A stretch of DNA of 64,000 nt, taken from positions 249,501-313,500 of the forward strand of contig JAOPHQ010006539.1 in NCBI GenBank assembly GCA_030340625.1, read 5' to 3'. The number at the start of each line of letters is the position of its first letter. The first letter of the stretch is position 1. Below are positions 1 through 13,243 of this stretch, piece by piece. Source of the stretch: Merluccius polli (taxonomy: Eukaryota; Chordata; Actinopteri; Gadiformes; Merlucciidae). The translations under genes were made by a program, and so were the position numbers. The notes below the pieces were generated by a model. That model saw only the letters and a program-made list of their open reading frames with translations, was not told where the DNA came from and did no database searches.

Positions 1-64
1 AAATATCGCTGTTAATTCCAGAAATTAATCATCTCGCGTTAACGCGTTAATTTTGACAGCCCTA
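1..64. mobile_element. Terminal fragment of a hAT element
   Basis: The right end reads TTTTGACAGCCCTA. This is the inverse of the TAGGGCTGTCAAAA terminus of the complete hAT element at 17746-18761, and the GCGTTAACGCG-rich subterminal region is also similar. The rest of the element lies outside the window. Confidence 0.65.
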
Positions 65-550
65 ATATAAACTATACAAGGAAAATTAGATTGTTCATCA
101 TGGAAGCATGGCCAAAGGCAGAGTGTGAAATGTAATCTGGGATCCAGCAGTCCTACTATGTTATAGCAGAACTTCTGGGGGGAGACGGCACAGAGCCTGG
201 GCTAGAAACCAACAACTGCAATGGGCTGAGTTACCCTTTGTTTCCCGTTTCATTACGAGATAGTCTACCGAAGAAATATTAGTAGTAATTTGCGTGAGTG
301 GATGAAGCTTTCAGAAGGCGATTTTAATAAGTGTATTTCTAAAGTGGCCTGTCTACACAGTGTTGATTTGACTTTTTTACAGTTTACTACTGCTGGCCGA
401 GTTTGTGTTTGCCAATTACGCGCTTACAGATCCCCACCTCTAGCAACATGATTGGTCGAAACAAATATGAAGCAAAAGAAAGAGAAATGCCCCGTTCACC
501 CAGAGCTCGTCTGCCATCAGACTTCAGATATCAATCTTAAGTCTGATTTG

Positions 551-1432
551 TAGGGGTGACCCCGAATATTCGACTATTCGACGATTCGATCGAAGGATTC
601 AACTGCCAATCTCATAGTCGAATCGTCGGCAAAACACAGGATCATTCCATTCGGGCTATAGGCAGTGCTGAATGTCTGATTTTACATATAGTTTCTTTCT
701 CCCAATAAATCATGATATATAGCCTATTTTTGTATAAATATCAAGTGCAAAACACTGCCAGCGCAGCGCCGCGGCGCGTCTATGACACAAGTGCCGCCCC
801 TAGCACTCATAGGAAGCGTTGCGCTGCAGCATGTCAGCAGGAATATAGTCGTCTCCGGAGCAGAAGAAAAACAAAAGAAAAGAAAAAAGCGCCTTTTCGG
901 CGGCACTTCACGCGCGGCGACGTTGTGAAATAGGACAGTGGCGTGAAATGTAGCGGGGCGGCGCGTTGTTGCCGCCGCCGGGGTGGGGGTGTACATAGAA
1001 AATAATAGGGGCGGCTGTTTAGTCCAAAACACACCGCCAATGTCGCAAATGAGAATATGGATCAACATGGACGTCGTTAGACCTGGGCATTCGAGGCTAT
1101 AGCCCTGGATCTTTTGGGAATAGCCCCGGATCTCTGTGCCGTGCCCCCCTGGTCGGTCGTCGGTCCGGGCTGTATTGTGATCGCGCGCGCCCCCCCCCCC
1201 GCACACACACACACACCGGGCGGTCCGGGGTGTGTGACGATCGCGCACCCCCCCCCCCCCCCCCCGTCGGAGAAAATTGCTACAGCACCGGATCATTTCA
1301 ATTGCTAGCGATGTCCATGTGGATCAATGAGCAAAAAAAAAGAAAACAACATGAGTCGACGATCAGTCGACTATAGGCAAGACTTGACGAATCAGATTCG
1401 ACTATGTAAATTCTTAGTCGGGGACAACCCTA
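551..1432. mobile_element. Non-autonomous hAT element, 882 bp
   Basis: Begins TAGGGGTGACCCCG and ends GGGGACAACCCTA (imperfect terminal inverted repeats). It is flanked by a perfect 8-bp duplication CTGATTTG (543-550 and 1433-1440), the hAT signature. No transposase frame is seen. Subterminal regions are rich in TTCGACTA motifs on both sides. Bases about 742-958 are an inverted copy of a segment of another hAT element at about 19673-19853. C/G homopolymers and a CA run near 1190-1265 create spurious open frames. Confidence 0.85.
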
Positions 1433-1790
1433 CTGATTTGTGAGAGTAGGCGAAATGTAACACAAACTATGTTACATTTAATACAAATGTATGAATAAGA
1501 ACCTATGGATGAACACACCAACTGAAGTTAACATTTGAGTGGGGATATTAATAAATAATCAAGAATATATTATTTAACAACCACAATGCTTAGCCCAACA
1601 CAAGAGAGCGCAATTTCACATTCACCATTCGGGTCATAGCCTGCCTTAGAGAGAAGGTAGTTAGGAAGTGTTGGGGTAACGTGTTGTTACCTTTAGCATT
1701 AACAACCTCTGTATAGAGTTGCAAGAACAAATATTAAAGGCAGATCTTGAGTTTTGTTTCATTGTACACAAGGGGCTGTTTGCTGTAAAG

Positions 1791-2364
1791 GCCCTGACAC
1801 ACCGGGCTGACGGTCGGCTGTTGGCGAGAGTCGGACCGTCGGTGAGCGTCTGTGGCCCTAGTTTTTGCGGTGTGTCCCGCAGTAGTCGCCCTCGTCTGCG
1901 GCTTTTCCGGCCGATTCAGCATGTTGAACCGGGGACGGAGGCCGCCGGTGAGAGAAATCACTCTGATTGGCTGTTCAGCTTAAGTGAATCAGCACACGAG
2001 AAGAGAAACGGAAGTTAGCAAAGCAGCAAACGACTTTCGTCAAGAGGGCACGCACAAAAGATCTTCTCATTTTTCAACGCCAGTGCCATCTGCAACTTTG
2101 TTTCATGTTTGTATATATCCGCAGTCCTAGGTCTTCCAGTGTCCCTTTTTGAATGACGAATACAGACTACCGCCACCTGCTGGTATGGAGAGTTATTTCC
2201 TCTCACGCAGGCGCAGAACGTACGTGCTAGTTGGCCGTCGGCTGTAGTCTTTGTGGTGTGTTCAAGTGCAACTTTTTGGCTAAGACACAGGCGACGTGAA
2301 GCAACGGAAAACAGTCGGCCTTCATCGCCGCTAGTTCTTTGACGTCGGTTTGGTGTGTCAGGGC
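1791..2364. mobile_element. Short inverted-repeat DNA element (MITE)
   Basis: Left end GCCCTGACACACC and right end GGTGTGTCAGGGC are inverse copies. The flanks TGTAAAG and TTTAAAG look like a decayed 7-8 bp target duplication. There is no coding capacity; the superfamily is not assigned. Confidence 0.65.
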
Positions 2365-2694
2365 TTTAAAGGTTGTCAGTGCTGTGGCGGTCACATTCGC
2401 CATCTAGTGGTCATTTCTAATATGATGTTTTAGTTTGTTTGGCAGGACAGTGGTTGCTCTCTGCAAGCCTATGTCCAATAGTGGACAGTCAACTCAGCTA
2501 CTGTATTTTGGTAAAATTATTATACATATAAATTATTATAAGTAATACACATGCTTCTTCCAACCAAAAGTAATATTGTAACATAACTCTGAAATGGCAG
2601 CAATAACTTGATATACTACCATTTGAAAACAACTAATAATAATAGTATTAATTAATTCCCCCTTAGAAATGCAGATTGTAATCTGATCTCATAC

Positions 2695-2873
2695 CGTCAA
2701 TGGCCAGCCACTTGCCCATGGTATGTGTGGCTGTGTTTACAACCTGGTCTTCTGATACCAGTTTATCCACCAGTCCAATGTTCAGGGCCTCTGGAGCAGA
2801 GTAGAGCAGACCTAGTCCCAATGCCATTTCTGTGGTTCGATGCCCAACTGTGTTCGCCATTGTGTCTTTAAAC
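2695..2873 (-). CDS. eci1: eci1 coding exon 6
   Basis: 179 bases from CCACAG|G to ACG|GTATGA. It encodes FKDTMANTVGHRTTEMALGL, LYSAPEALNIGLVDKLV and KWLAIDG. The sequence is family-typical and ends phase 1, so one more coding exon must follow to the left. Confidence 0.94.
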
Positions 2874-5800
2874 CTGTGGGACAATAAGGGCAATTTATTT
2901 AAATGTCGGCGAGTGTCAATTTACATTTTCTGCATGAAGGAATTATATGCTTTAATGTAAAAAAAGTAGGCATTAAAGCTAAAGTGGGGGACTTTTATCT
3001 CCCCCTTCTGGCAGTGAAAGTAATTACAAAAACCCTGTTGACGCGCTTACGTCAAAGCCGCAGCTTACTCCATCGTGGCTGTAAAAGAGTGGATAGGTTT
3101 TTTTGAGTGTCACACAACCCCTGCGATACAACTCGTTTCAATATCAGAATTTTATCCATTTAGTCTGAAAACATTTGGAAAGTCTAGACAGGCCACGCGA
3201 TTCAATTATTTTATTCACATTGAAGTTAGCAGAGGGCTAACCGGAAGTTGGCTGGCTCGGCCAGTGGAAGACTCTAGTGTGCATGCTCTGCCCATAGAGC
3301 ATGCACAAGTGTGTATTCATCCGACCAGTGTAGGAAAGTTGCCACAGACACCAGATTTATAAACTCTGTATACTGTGAAACAGAGAGATTTATCTGGCAG
3401 TGATGAGCTCATTCAGCATTTTGTAAACTTTTGTTTGGCAAGGGCTTGAATGTAACAGACGTTCATTTATATATAAAAGTCCCGCCAGCCAGCTTTACAA
3501 TAAATGAAAGTAGGGATGTCCCGATCCCGATCCCCGGATCGGGCCCGATACAGGGTTTTTAAGGTCAATCGGGATCGGCCGATCTAATTCAATTGCATGG
3601 CCGATCCATATTTTATATTTTATTTATATATATATTATATATATATTTATATTTTATATATACATACATATATATATATATATATATATTCCATTGTTAC
3701 GTTTGTTTGTCGTTGTTGTCCTATACACGAATCCGGCGAAACTACCGGAAGTAAGCGGGCGCCATAACTACTTTTATAATGTCGAGTGGGAAAACATGTT
3801 CCGTTTTCAATTGTTTCAATAGCAGCAATAACATTTCCAGTTGGAAGAAAAAACAATGTGAGATACACAAAATACCCCAGGGTAGCCCTCTCGGACACAC
3901 ACGCTAGCTTTTACCGCTGTTTTTTTTTTTAAATCAGCACTTCCAGACCGTCACCGGGGCTTCAGAGTAATGTGGCCGAGGAGAGTAGCCCTCTCCCGGA
4001 CACACACGCTAGCTTTTACCGCTGTTTTAAAAAAAAATGTATTTATTAATCCGCACTTCCAGACCGTCACCGGGGCTTCAGAGTAATGTGTCCGAGGAGA
4101 GCAGCCCTCTCCCGGACACGCTAGCTTTTACCGCTGTTTTTTTTTTTTTTTTTAATCCACACTTCCAGACTCTGTGACCGGGGCTTCAGAGTAATGTGTC
4201 CGCGCTATGGAATGCCATCCTGTCATTACATCGCTGAAAAAGGCATCTATTTATTATTCTATTTCTTAATGTACAGGAAATTAAATGTTGTTTGCCAACA
4301 CAAAAAGTGATATCGGAAATCTGTATCGGAAAACCAGTATCGGGAAATATCGGGATCGGATCGGGAGCAATATGTAAATCCAATCCAATCCAATCCAACT
4401 TTATTTGTTAAGCACCTTTAACACAACAAATGTTGACCAAAGTGCTGTACAGGAGAAAAGCTACACAATAAAAAGCAATGACAATAAGAAATTTAAAACA
4501 AGGAGACAAAGTCGACATTCTACTGGGTGCCAAAGGCCAAGTAGAAGAGATGGGTTTTAAGAAGGGATTTAAAAACAGACAGGGAAGAGGCCTGTTTAAT
4601 GTGCTGCGGCAGAAAATTCCACAATTTAGGAGCCGACAGCAAAGGCACGGTCCCCTCTGAGCTTCCGCTTAGTTTTAGGCACACTCAGGAGCAGCTGATC
4701 GGATGACCTGAGAGACCGGGCGGGTGTATGAGGGTGTAGAAGCTCAGAGAGGTAGGGCGGGGCAAGACCATTTAGGGATTTAAAAGCAAATAAAATAATT
4801 TTAAAATGGATCCTAAAAGGAATAGGCAGCCAGTGGAGTGAGGCTAAAATGGGGGAAATGTGTTCGTGTTTACGTGTGCCAGTTAAAAGACGTGCAGCTG
4901 CATTTTGTACCATCTGGAGACGGGCAATGGAGGACCCACTAACCCCCACATACAATGCATTGCAGTAATCCAGCCGAGTGGTAACAAAGGCGTGGATTAC
5001 TGTCTCAAAGTGCTGCCTTGATAGAATTGGCTTTATTTTGGCCAGCTGTCTCAAATGGAAAAAGCTAGATTTAACAACAGCCTTGATCTGACTGTTGAGC
5101 TTAAGTTCCGGGTCCACTTTCACCCCTAGGTCTGTGATGCTCGGTTTGACATACTGGGCCAAGGAACCCAGATCTACAGGGGGGGGGGTCCCAGTGGTGC
5201 CACCAAAAACCATCACTTCCGTCTTTCTGTCATTGAAATTTAAAAAGTTCATAGCCATCCAGGCCTTTATATCCTCGAGACACTTAAGTAGCAGCCTGAC
5301 ATCGTAGCCATCTTTCTTTTTAAGAGGCACATAAATCTGACTGTCATCTGCATTAGGGCTGAACGATATGGACAAAATTTCATATCTCGATATTCATGCC
5401 AGATATCTCGATATCGATACGATATGATATGAATATGGGTTCGGTGAAAACCAAGCATTTTTCAGAAAAATAAAAACATAATGCAAAAGAATGTGGAAAG
5501 TGCAGTTTTATTTATAAAAACTCACTGCCAGTCATGAGCCGTTATTTTTCTATAGGCTATATTAAAATTCCCGTTGGTAGAAAATATAAAATGCAGCATG
5601 TTTTTATCAATGAAATCTTTATTCCAACAATAATGTATAGGCCAACAATAATACAAGACAGTTAACTTGAAGACCTACAACTGTTTAACAGTTTTAAAAT
5701 AATAAATAGGCCTACAGGCATTATAGGTTAACTTATAGGACTATGCGGCGCTCGTAAAAGCCGAACAATGCGCCTACATGCGCTCTTAAAGGTTTGGAAA

Positions 5801-8800
5801 CGATCCAACAAGACTACATCTGTATTCCAATTACAATAAGTAGCCTACTTATCAGCCAACAATAATCAAACAAGGCAGTAAAAGTGGGCATTGAACTGTA
5901 TAACTGTTTTGAAAAAAAAGGGGAAAAAGGCCGACATGTGCCGATACAATATGCAGCCGGCGCTCGGAAAAGGCTCGCGACAAAAAGATGAGCCACACAT
6001 TTAGAAACAATTGCATGAACTATCTAAAAGCAATACCTTGGTCAGAAAACATATATGAGGCTGAACGTTTTGCTAAAATGTCAGTTATGGAAATATTGAA
6101 AATGTTGGAGCGGCTGGCTTGACCACGCGAACCGAGAGACGGCTGTCTTGACCGCAGTACGCGATCGGTCATTAATCAATAATCGTATTTACCCGTATAA
6201 CTGCACACAACTTTATTTAAAAGCAAGCAAATGGAAAACATGTGTGTTGGTATTGTGGTGTCTGGCTCCTCCGGCGGAGCGGTTCATGTTAGGAGTCCGG
6301 GAGGGTTCACCTTCACGGCGTAGTTACGAGGGATGTGCGACTATCGTTTTAAAAAATACTAAAGTGTTTTTTAAAGTTAGAAAGATATTAGATATTCAAC
6401 CGATATTCACGCTCCGAATTACAGCGATCAGACACGGGGAACTAAAGCCGCGATCACCGGGCACCGCTTCAAGACTCACAGCAACACAACGTCCTTTTGA
6501 TCGATCCGGGGGGGGACTCCGGGTCCTGGGAGGGTGACCCGGGTCCACCGTGGAGACGGCGCAAAAGATTGAGTTTGACTGGGTTGTGGTGTCCGTCCCC
6601 GCTGGGGGGTGGGGGTGGTAGTGGTCGTTGTGGTAGTCGGAACCGGCGAGGGAGGACGGTTCCGCACTCGCCGGTTCCGAGCGCGAAAAATGAGATCGGG
6701 ACATCCCTAAATGAAAGGGCTAAAAATTGAAAGAAATCATTCAAATGCTGATCAATAGATGATCGTCTTTCAACACCACATGCAACAACTTCTGTCATTT
6801 TTTTGTGTCAGAATTTCCTACCAATTTCCTACCAATCATGTCATAATTTCCTACCAGTAAGGTGCTACGATGCCAAGCAGCGTCTCATTGAGGCCAATGC
6901 TGTAACGGGGGTTGTCGGCCATGATCCTATAATCACAAGCGATGGATATCAAGCAGCCTCCTGCAGGACTGGAACCCTGAGTGGAGAGAAAGATGAGAGG
7001 TGATAAACAATATCACAAAACGCACAGTATTAACTAGTGCTTTGGTGTGACTCTCCTATCATGATATTAAAATGATGAGCAATGTGGACCTCTTCTTCCA
7101 CTAGACCATTTTGTCTGTAATAATTTGTGGTTAAAGATATTTAGTTTATTATGATTATGATGCCCCTGTTAAATAGATGCTCCTAGGCATGGCTTGGTAA
7201 AGACAGAACCGAGAAACACAGCTTTTTTGACTGGTAGTGAACAGAATAAAACGATCAACGATAGAACCAAAGCATATTTAGGGTCATTTGATTGTTTTTT
7301 GTAAGCCGTTTTCTCAACAAGTAAAGCCCAGTGTTCCCCTACATGCATACATGCAATCCAATCCGCTGGATTACTAGCACCACTGCAATCAGCCATGCAA
7401 AACAAATCACACTTTTGTTTTTTATAATTAGAAATGATGTTGGGTGCCCCAAATGCCATTTGTTTTATTCAAAAACATATCACAGGTGCCCCTACTGCAC
7501 CATTTCAATTCATTACATTGTCTTTATAGTTGGAGAAATATTGTGAACAAATACTGTTCTGCTATAGAAGAATAAAAAACGCATGATACTGTAGGTGGCA
7601 TTAGCTCAAGAATGGATTTAGACTAAATGTAGGAAGCATAAAGAGCAAAACAACAAGTTACTTAATAATAAAAAGTAGCCTACATAGTTGATTGTGTAGA
7701 ACAGATGCAAACCCAGACGGGATGGCTACAAATCGCAGACTGAAAACTGTATTTGCTCCAACATTAATGCCTCAAAAATGTGGCTTAAACACATGGTGTG
7801 CTCGCATGCCATTTCTTGTTATGTTATACCATTGTATGAGACTCTGTTGGAATGCACCAGAGCCCTACTGGAATCAGCACCGTGCACATGCAGATCAGCA
7901 TCACGCAGATCATTAGCACCGTGCCCCACACATACTTCAGCACTGCTGCTGGAAAAAAGAAAATCGAAAAGCGATTTTTATTTTTTTAACGCTCCGCATC
8001 AGACTGATTGTTTTTGGAGGATCTAACTGTGTAGTGCACATTCGAATAGAAGAACTGAAGGTGTGTTTACACATACTGCCCTCATTTACACTGCATTAAA
8101 ACTGAATGAAAGACATTTAGTTGAATAATGTAGCCCACACTATAACAAATCTATCTTCATCTAACCTCCTGTGCACATTAACCACCAACCACAGCACCCT
8201 TATACCACATCTTCTGATAATCATGAAGACGTACGTACAGTGTTTCCCATTAATTACTTAGACTGTGGCGGCCCGCCATGGTCTAATTTGTCCCGCCACA
8301 GTCTCAGAATGACCGCGGTGAAGTTAGTTTTAGGTTGGATATTCGACGGACATTCAGTCCAGTTCCAGCCACGACTTCACGGAGGTTTGCCTGGCAATAG
8401 CAGCAGGAGAACGGTTAGCGCACCTCGCAGAGCCTCGCGGTGAATCGCTGGAAACTGATTTAGGGACCGTCAATAAATTACTTCACGTAAATATATCAAT
8501 ACAAAATACTTGCAGTTTTTTCAATAGTTTCCATGTCATGTGACCCAGTGACTCCAAACCAGTATCTAATTGTATTATTAAACCCGAAGAATAAGACACA
8601 CCACTTGTTATGGTATTTTATTGCTTCCTCTATTTTATATGAATATTAATATGCAGAAATTATCTTTTTCTTTCAATAGCTTCTGTCATGTGACCCAGTG
8701 ACTCCAAACCAGTATCCAATTGTAAAAGTAAACCCTAAGAATAAGACACACCACTTTTAATGGTATTTTAGTGCTTCCTCTATTTTATATGAATATTAAT

Positions 8801-9016
8801 ATGCAGGAATTATCATATTTCTTTCAATAGCTTCCATGCCATGTGACCCAGTGACTCCAAACCAGTATCCAATTGTAAAAGTAAACCCTAAGAATAAGAC
8901 ACACCACTTTGTATTGTATTTTAGTGCTTCCTCTATTTTATATGAATATTAATATTCAGAAATTATACTGTTCTTTCAATAGCTTCCATGCCATGTGACC
9001 CAGTGACTCCAAACCA

Positions 9017-9092
<76 letters not shown>

Positions 9093-12000
9093 GAGGAAGC
9101 ACTAAAATACCATGAAAAGTGGTGTGTCTTATTCTTAGGGTTTACTTTTACAATTGGATACCGGTTTGGAGTCACTGGGTCACATGGCATGGAAGCTATT
9201 GAAAGAACAGTATCATTTCTGAATATTAATATTCATATAAAATAGAGGAAGCACTAAAATACCATGAAAAGTGGTGTGTCTTATTCTTAGGGTTTACTTT
9301 TACAATTGGATACCGGTTTGGAGTCACTGGGTCACATGGCATGGAAGCTATTGAAAGAACAGTATCATTTCTGAATATTAATATTAATATAAAATAGAAG
9401 AAGCACTAAAATACCATGAAAAGTGGTGTGTCTTATTCTTAGGGTTTACTTTTACAATTGGATACTGGTTTGGAGTCACTGGGTCACATGCAGTGTTGGG
9501 CAAGTTACTTCAAATATGTAATTCATTACTTATTACTTATTACTGTCATTTCAAAGTAATTCGTTACATTACAATATTACTGTCTTTGAATTGTAAGGCA
9601 TTACACTACTTTTGCATTACTTTTACATTACTTTCATCAAAATAACTGGAAATATGGATTTGGCGTTCTCAATAGATCTTATTGCGTTCAATGCAGCTCA
9701 TTAAGACATCCAGTAGGAGGTGATGTGGTATGGCATAATGAGTGAGCTAGGCTTAAGGCTAACCACAGTACAATATACATCTACATTCGGGAGTCCCGAA
9801 TGTAGAGTCCAACTCCGCTGCTGCAGTCATCTTGTCCTCGATCGATAGTTCTCTAGTAGAAGTCTAACAGGAAGTAAACATTTGCGCGGATTTTTTTCTC
9901 CTCTGCTAATCTCGCGGTGTTTGTATAAAAACAACACACCACTTAATTTCGGGTTTAAAATGCATTGTAACGTGCGTTACTGAGATTTGTACCGAGTAAA
10001 ATATTACCAATTATATTTTTGTAATGCCTTACATTACCACGTTACAGCAAAAAGTAATGCGTTACAGTAATGCATTACTTTTGTAACTCGTTACTCCCAA
10101 CACTGGTCACATGGCATGGAAGCTATTGAATGAACAGTATCATTTCTGAATATTAATATTCATATAAAATAGAGGAACCACTAAAATACAATACAAAGTG
10201 GTGTGTCTTATTCTTAGGGTTTACTTTTACAATTGGATACTGGTTTGGAGTCACTGGGTCACATGGCATGGAAGCTATTGAAAGAACAGTATCATTTCTG
10301 AATATTAATATTCATATAAAATAGAAGAAGCACTAAATACCATGAAAAGTGGTGTGTTTTATTCTTATGGTTTACTTTTACAATTGGATACTGGTTTGGA
10401 GTCACTGGGTCACATGGCATGGAAGCTATTGAAAGAACAGTATCATTTCTGAATATTAATATTCATATAAAATAGAAGAAGCACTAAATACCATGAAAAG
10501 TGGTGTGTCTTATTCTTATGGTTTACTTTTACAACTGGATACTGGTTTGGAATCACTGGGTCACATGGCATGGAAGCTATTGAAAGAAATATGATAATTC
10601 CTGCATATTAATATTCATTTAAAATAGAGGAAGCACTAAAATACAATACAAAGTGGTGCGTCGTATTCTTAGGCTTTAGATTTACAATTGGATACTGGTT
10701 TGGAGTCACTGGGTCACATGACATAGAAGCTATTGAAAGAAAAAGATAATTTCTGCATATTAATATTCATATAAAATAGAGGAAGCAATAAAATACCATA
10801 ACAAGTGGTGTGTCTTATTCTTCGGGTTTAATAATACAATTGGATACTGGTTTGGAGTCACTGGGTCACATGGCATGGAAGCTATTGAAAGAAATATGAT
10901 AATTCCTGCATATTAATATTCATATAAAATAGAGGAAGCACTAAAATACAATTCAAAGTGGTGTGTCTTATTCTTAGGCTTTAGATTTACAATTGGATAC
11001 TGGTTTGGAGTCACTGGGTCACATGACATAGAAGCTATTGAAAGAAAAAGATAATTTCTGCATATTAATATTCATATAAAATAGAGGAAGCAATAAAATA
11101 CCATAACAAGTGGTGTGTCTTATTCTTCGGGTTTAATAATACAATTGGATACTGGTTTGGAGTCACTGGGTCACATGGCATGGAAGCTATTGAAAGAAAT
11201 ATGATAATTCCTGCATATTAATATTCATATAAAATAGAGAAAGCACTAAAATACAATTCAAAGTGGTGTGTCTTATTCTTAGGCTTTAGATTTACAATTG
11301 GATACTGGTTTGGAGTCACTGGGTCACATGACATAGAAGCTATTGAAAGAAAAAGATAATTTCTGCATATTAATATTCATATAAAATAGAGGAAGCAATA
11401 AAATACCATAACAAGTGGTGTGTCTTATTCTTCGGGTTTAATAATACAATTAGATACTGGTTTGGAGTCACTGGGTCACATGACATGGAAACTATTGAAA
11501 AAACTGCAAGTATTTTGTATTGATATATTTACGTGAAGTAATTTATTGACGGTCCCTAAATCAGTTTCCAGCGATTCGCCGCGAGGCTCTGGGAGGTGCG
11601 CTAACCGTTCTCCTGCTGCTATAGAGCGTAACAGTGACCGCCCCTTTTTAACAGCTCCGGTGCCGGAAGTAAATTTCCCATGCATTTATCTTGTCCACTT
11701 TTCGTAGAATCCTTATAAAAAGAGTATTAAGCCTTTAACCAAGCCAATCGTTCGTTATGGTAGTCGTGACCATATTATGTTTGATTCGGGCATAAAAAGA
11801 ATTTGGAAAACGGAAGAAAAGCCAAAGGTACTTTATTTTGTTGACCGAGTGAGGAACTACTCATCCCGAATCAAACATAATATGGTCACGACTACCATAA
11901 CGAACGATTTGCTTGGTTCAAGTGTTAATACTCTTTTTATAAGGATTCTACGAAAAGTGGACGAGATAAATGCATGGGAAATTTACTTCCGGCACCGGAG

Positions 12001-13179
12001 CTGTTAAAAAGGGGCGGTCACTGTTACGCTCTATTACCGGGCAAACCTCCGTGAAGTTGCAGCTCGAACTGGACTGAATGTCCATCGAATATCCAACCTA
12101 AAACTAACTTCACCGCGGTCTCAGAATGAACCGAAAAAAATTCTTACACTTCTCATAATAACATTTAAGATCTGTAACATGTGTTTCTCGCCGCTGCTTC
12201 AGCAAAGCATCTCTCACTCCCAGTCAGCCGGCTCTGCCCCTCCCCTTCTCGCTGTACGCGGCGCGCGCACACTCAGACCGTCACCGGGGCTTCAGAGTAA
12301 TATGTCCGAGGAGAGTAGCCCTCTCCCGGACACACGCTAGCTTTTACTGCTGTGTTTTTTTTTGTTTTGTTTTTTAATCCGCACTTCCAGACCGTCACCG
12401 GGGCTTCAGAGTAATGTGTCCGAGGAGAGTAGCCCTCTCCCGGACTCACTCGCTAGCTTTAACCGCTGTTTTATCCCGCTTCTGGTACTTTACTGGCTTC
12501 GACATTTTCTTCTTCTCACTAACATTCAGATGTTAAAATCAAATAAAACGCCAACAGTAAAAAGGGCTAGCTAGGTTAGCTAGGCCAAGTCAATAGCTGT
12601 CGCCGTCAGTTCCTACCGCTGCTACCGGCTTTTCCGACAAGCGGAAGCACCTGGCTGCCTGCCTGAGGGTCTCGATCAATGGGCCGAGTCCAGAGGCATT
12701 TAATTACCAAAGGGCATTAGAGCTGTTTTTCTCATCAAAGTCCAGGAAAATCAAATGTCCGAATCCGGGGTGCAAAGTTTGTAAATAGGGATGATGGCAT
12801 TAATTATTTATTATTTTATTTTCTAAAAAATAAAGTAGTTCAACACAGTTAACCAAGTTTGCTTAATTTCTTTGATGGCTCAGATGTATGCTCTAGTTGA
12901 TTTTGTGTTTTCACCATTCATATCTATACAACCAATGTGTTTATGATTAAATTGTTTACAAGAGCACACAGGTCTTCATAGATCTAGTCTCTTAATTTTG
13001 CTTTCAAAATGCACCAGATTGATGCATTTAACTTTAAAATGTAAAAAACAATCTTCCGGGGGAGCATGCCCCCAGACCCCCCTAGAGGGTGCGAGATCCA
13101 CCCGCCATAGTCTCACAAAATCCTGTGGAAAAAACTGATGTATGTAGGTGTAATATATTTATTCCAATTTGCATTCTAA

Positions 13180-13243
<64 letters not shown>

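Larger units (their letters stand above)
3511..6709. mobile_element. Large composite hAT element, 3.2 kb
   Basis: Termini TAGGGATGTCCCGAT and ATCGGGACATCCCTA are inverted, and the 8-bp duplication AATGAAAG flanks both ends (3503-3510, 6710-6717). No hAT transposase is readable. The interior holds a tandem GC-rich module (3880-4200), an L2 LINE tail (4386-5352), and a second hAT-like end (TAGGGCTGAACGAT at about 5354) whose partner was not found. Confidence 0.85.
8313..12118. mobile_element. Foldback element with tandem-repeat arms
   Basis: The outer ends are long inverted copies: 8313-8530 matches the reverse of about 11490-11620 plus 12035-12118, beginning CCGCGGTGAAGTTAG. The inner arms are tandem ~150-bp units in opposite orientation, about four on the left and twelve on the right, meeting at a (TA)n tract (9019-9086). 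An 11-bp sequence TCTCAGAATGA flanks both ends (8302-8312, 12119-12129). No transposase is present. Two younger elements interrupt the right arm. Drosophila FB elements are an architectural analogue; no family relationship is claimed. Confidence 0.75.
8238..13138. mobile_element. Old hAT element carrying nested insertions
   Basis: Left end CAGTGTTTCCCATTAATTA; right end GTGGAAAAAACTGA, inverse with mismatches. Flanks CGTACGTA and TGTATGTA differ only by two C-to-T changes at CpG, as expected for an old 8-bp duplication. The interior is split by the foldback element 8313-12118. It also contains the ~110-bp tandem module (12284-12480) and the typical AGCATGCCCCCAGACCCCCC stretch near the right end. 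Confidence 0.7.

Noticed and set aside
1719..2018. 99-residue plus-strand frame
   Set aside because: Lies in the MITE 1791-2364 and its flank; no homology.
8963..9245. Ile-Tyr repeat proteins on both strands here and near 13090-13330, 21150-21380, 25006-25207, 58543-58640
   Set aside because: They are translations of (TA)n microsatellites with no conserved sequence on either side.
8500..11500. Regularly spaced repeats reminiscent of a CRISPR array
   Set aside because: Units are ~150 bp with no short spacers, eukaryotic context, no cas genes, and arms in opposite orientation. It is a tandem array in a foldback element.
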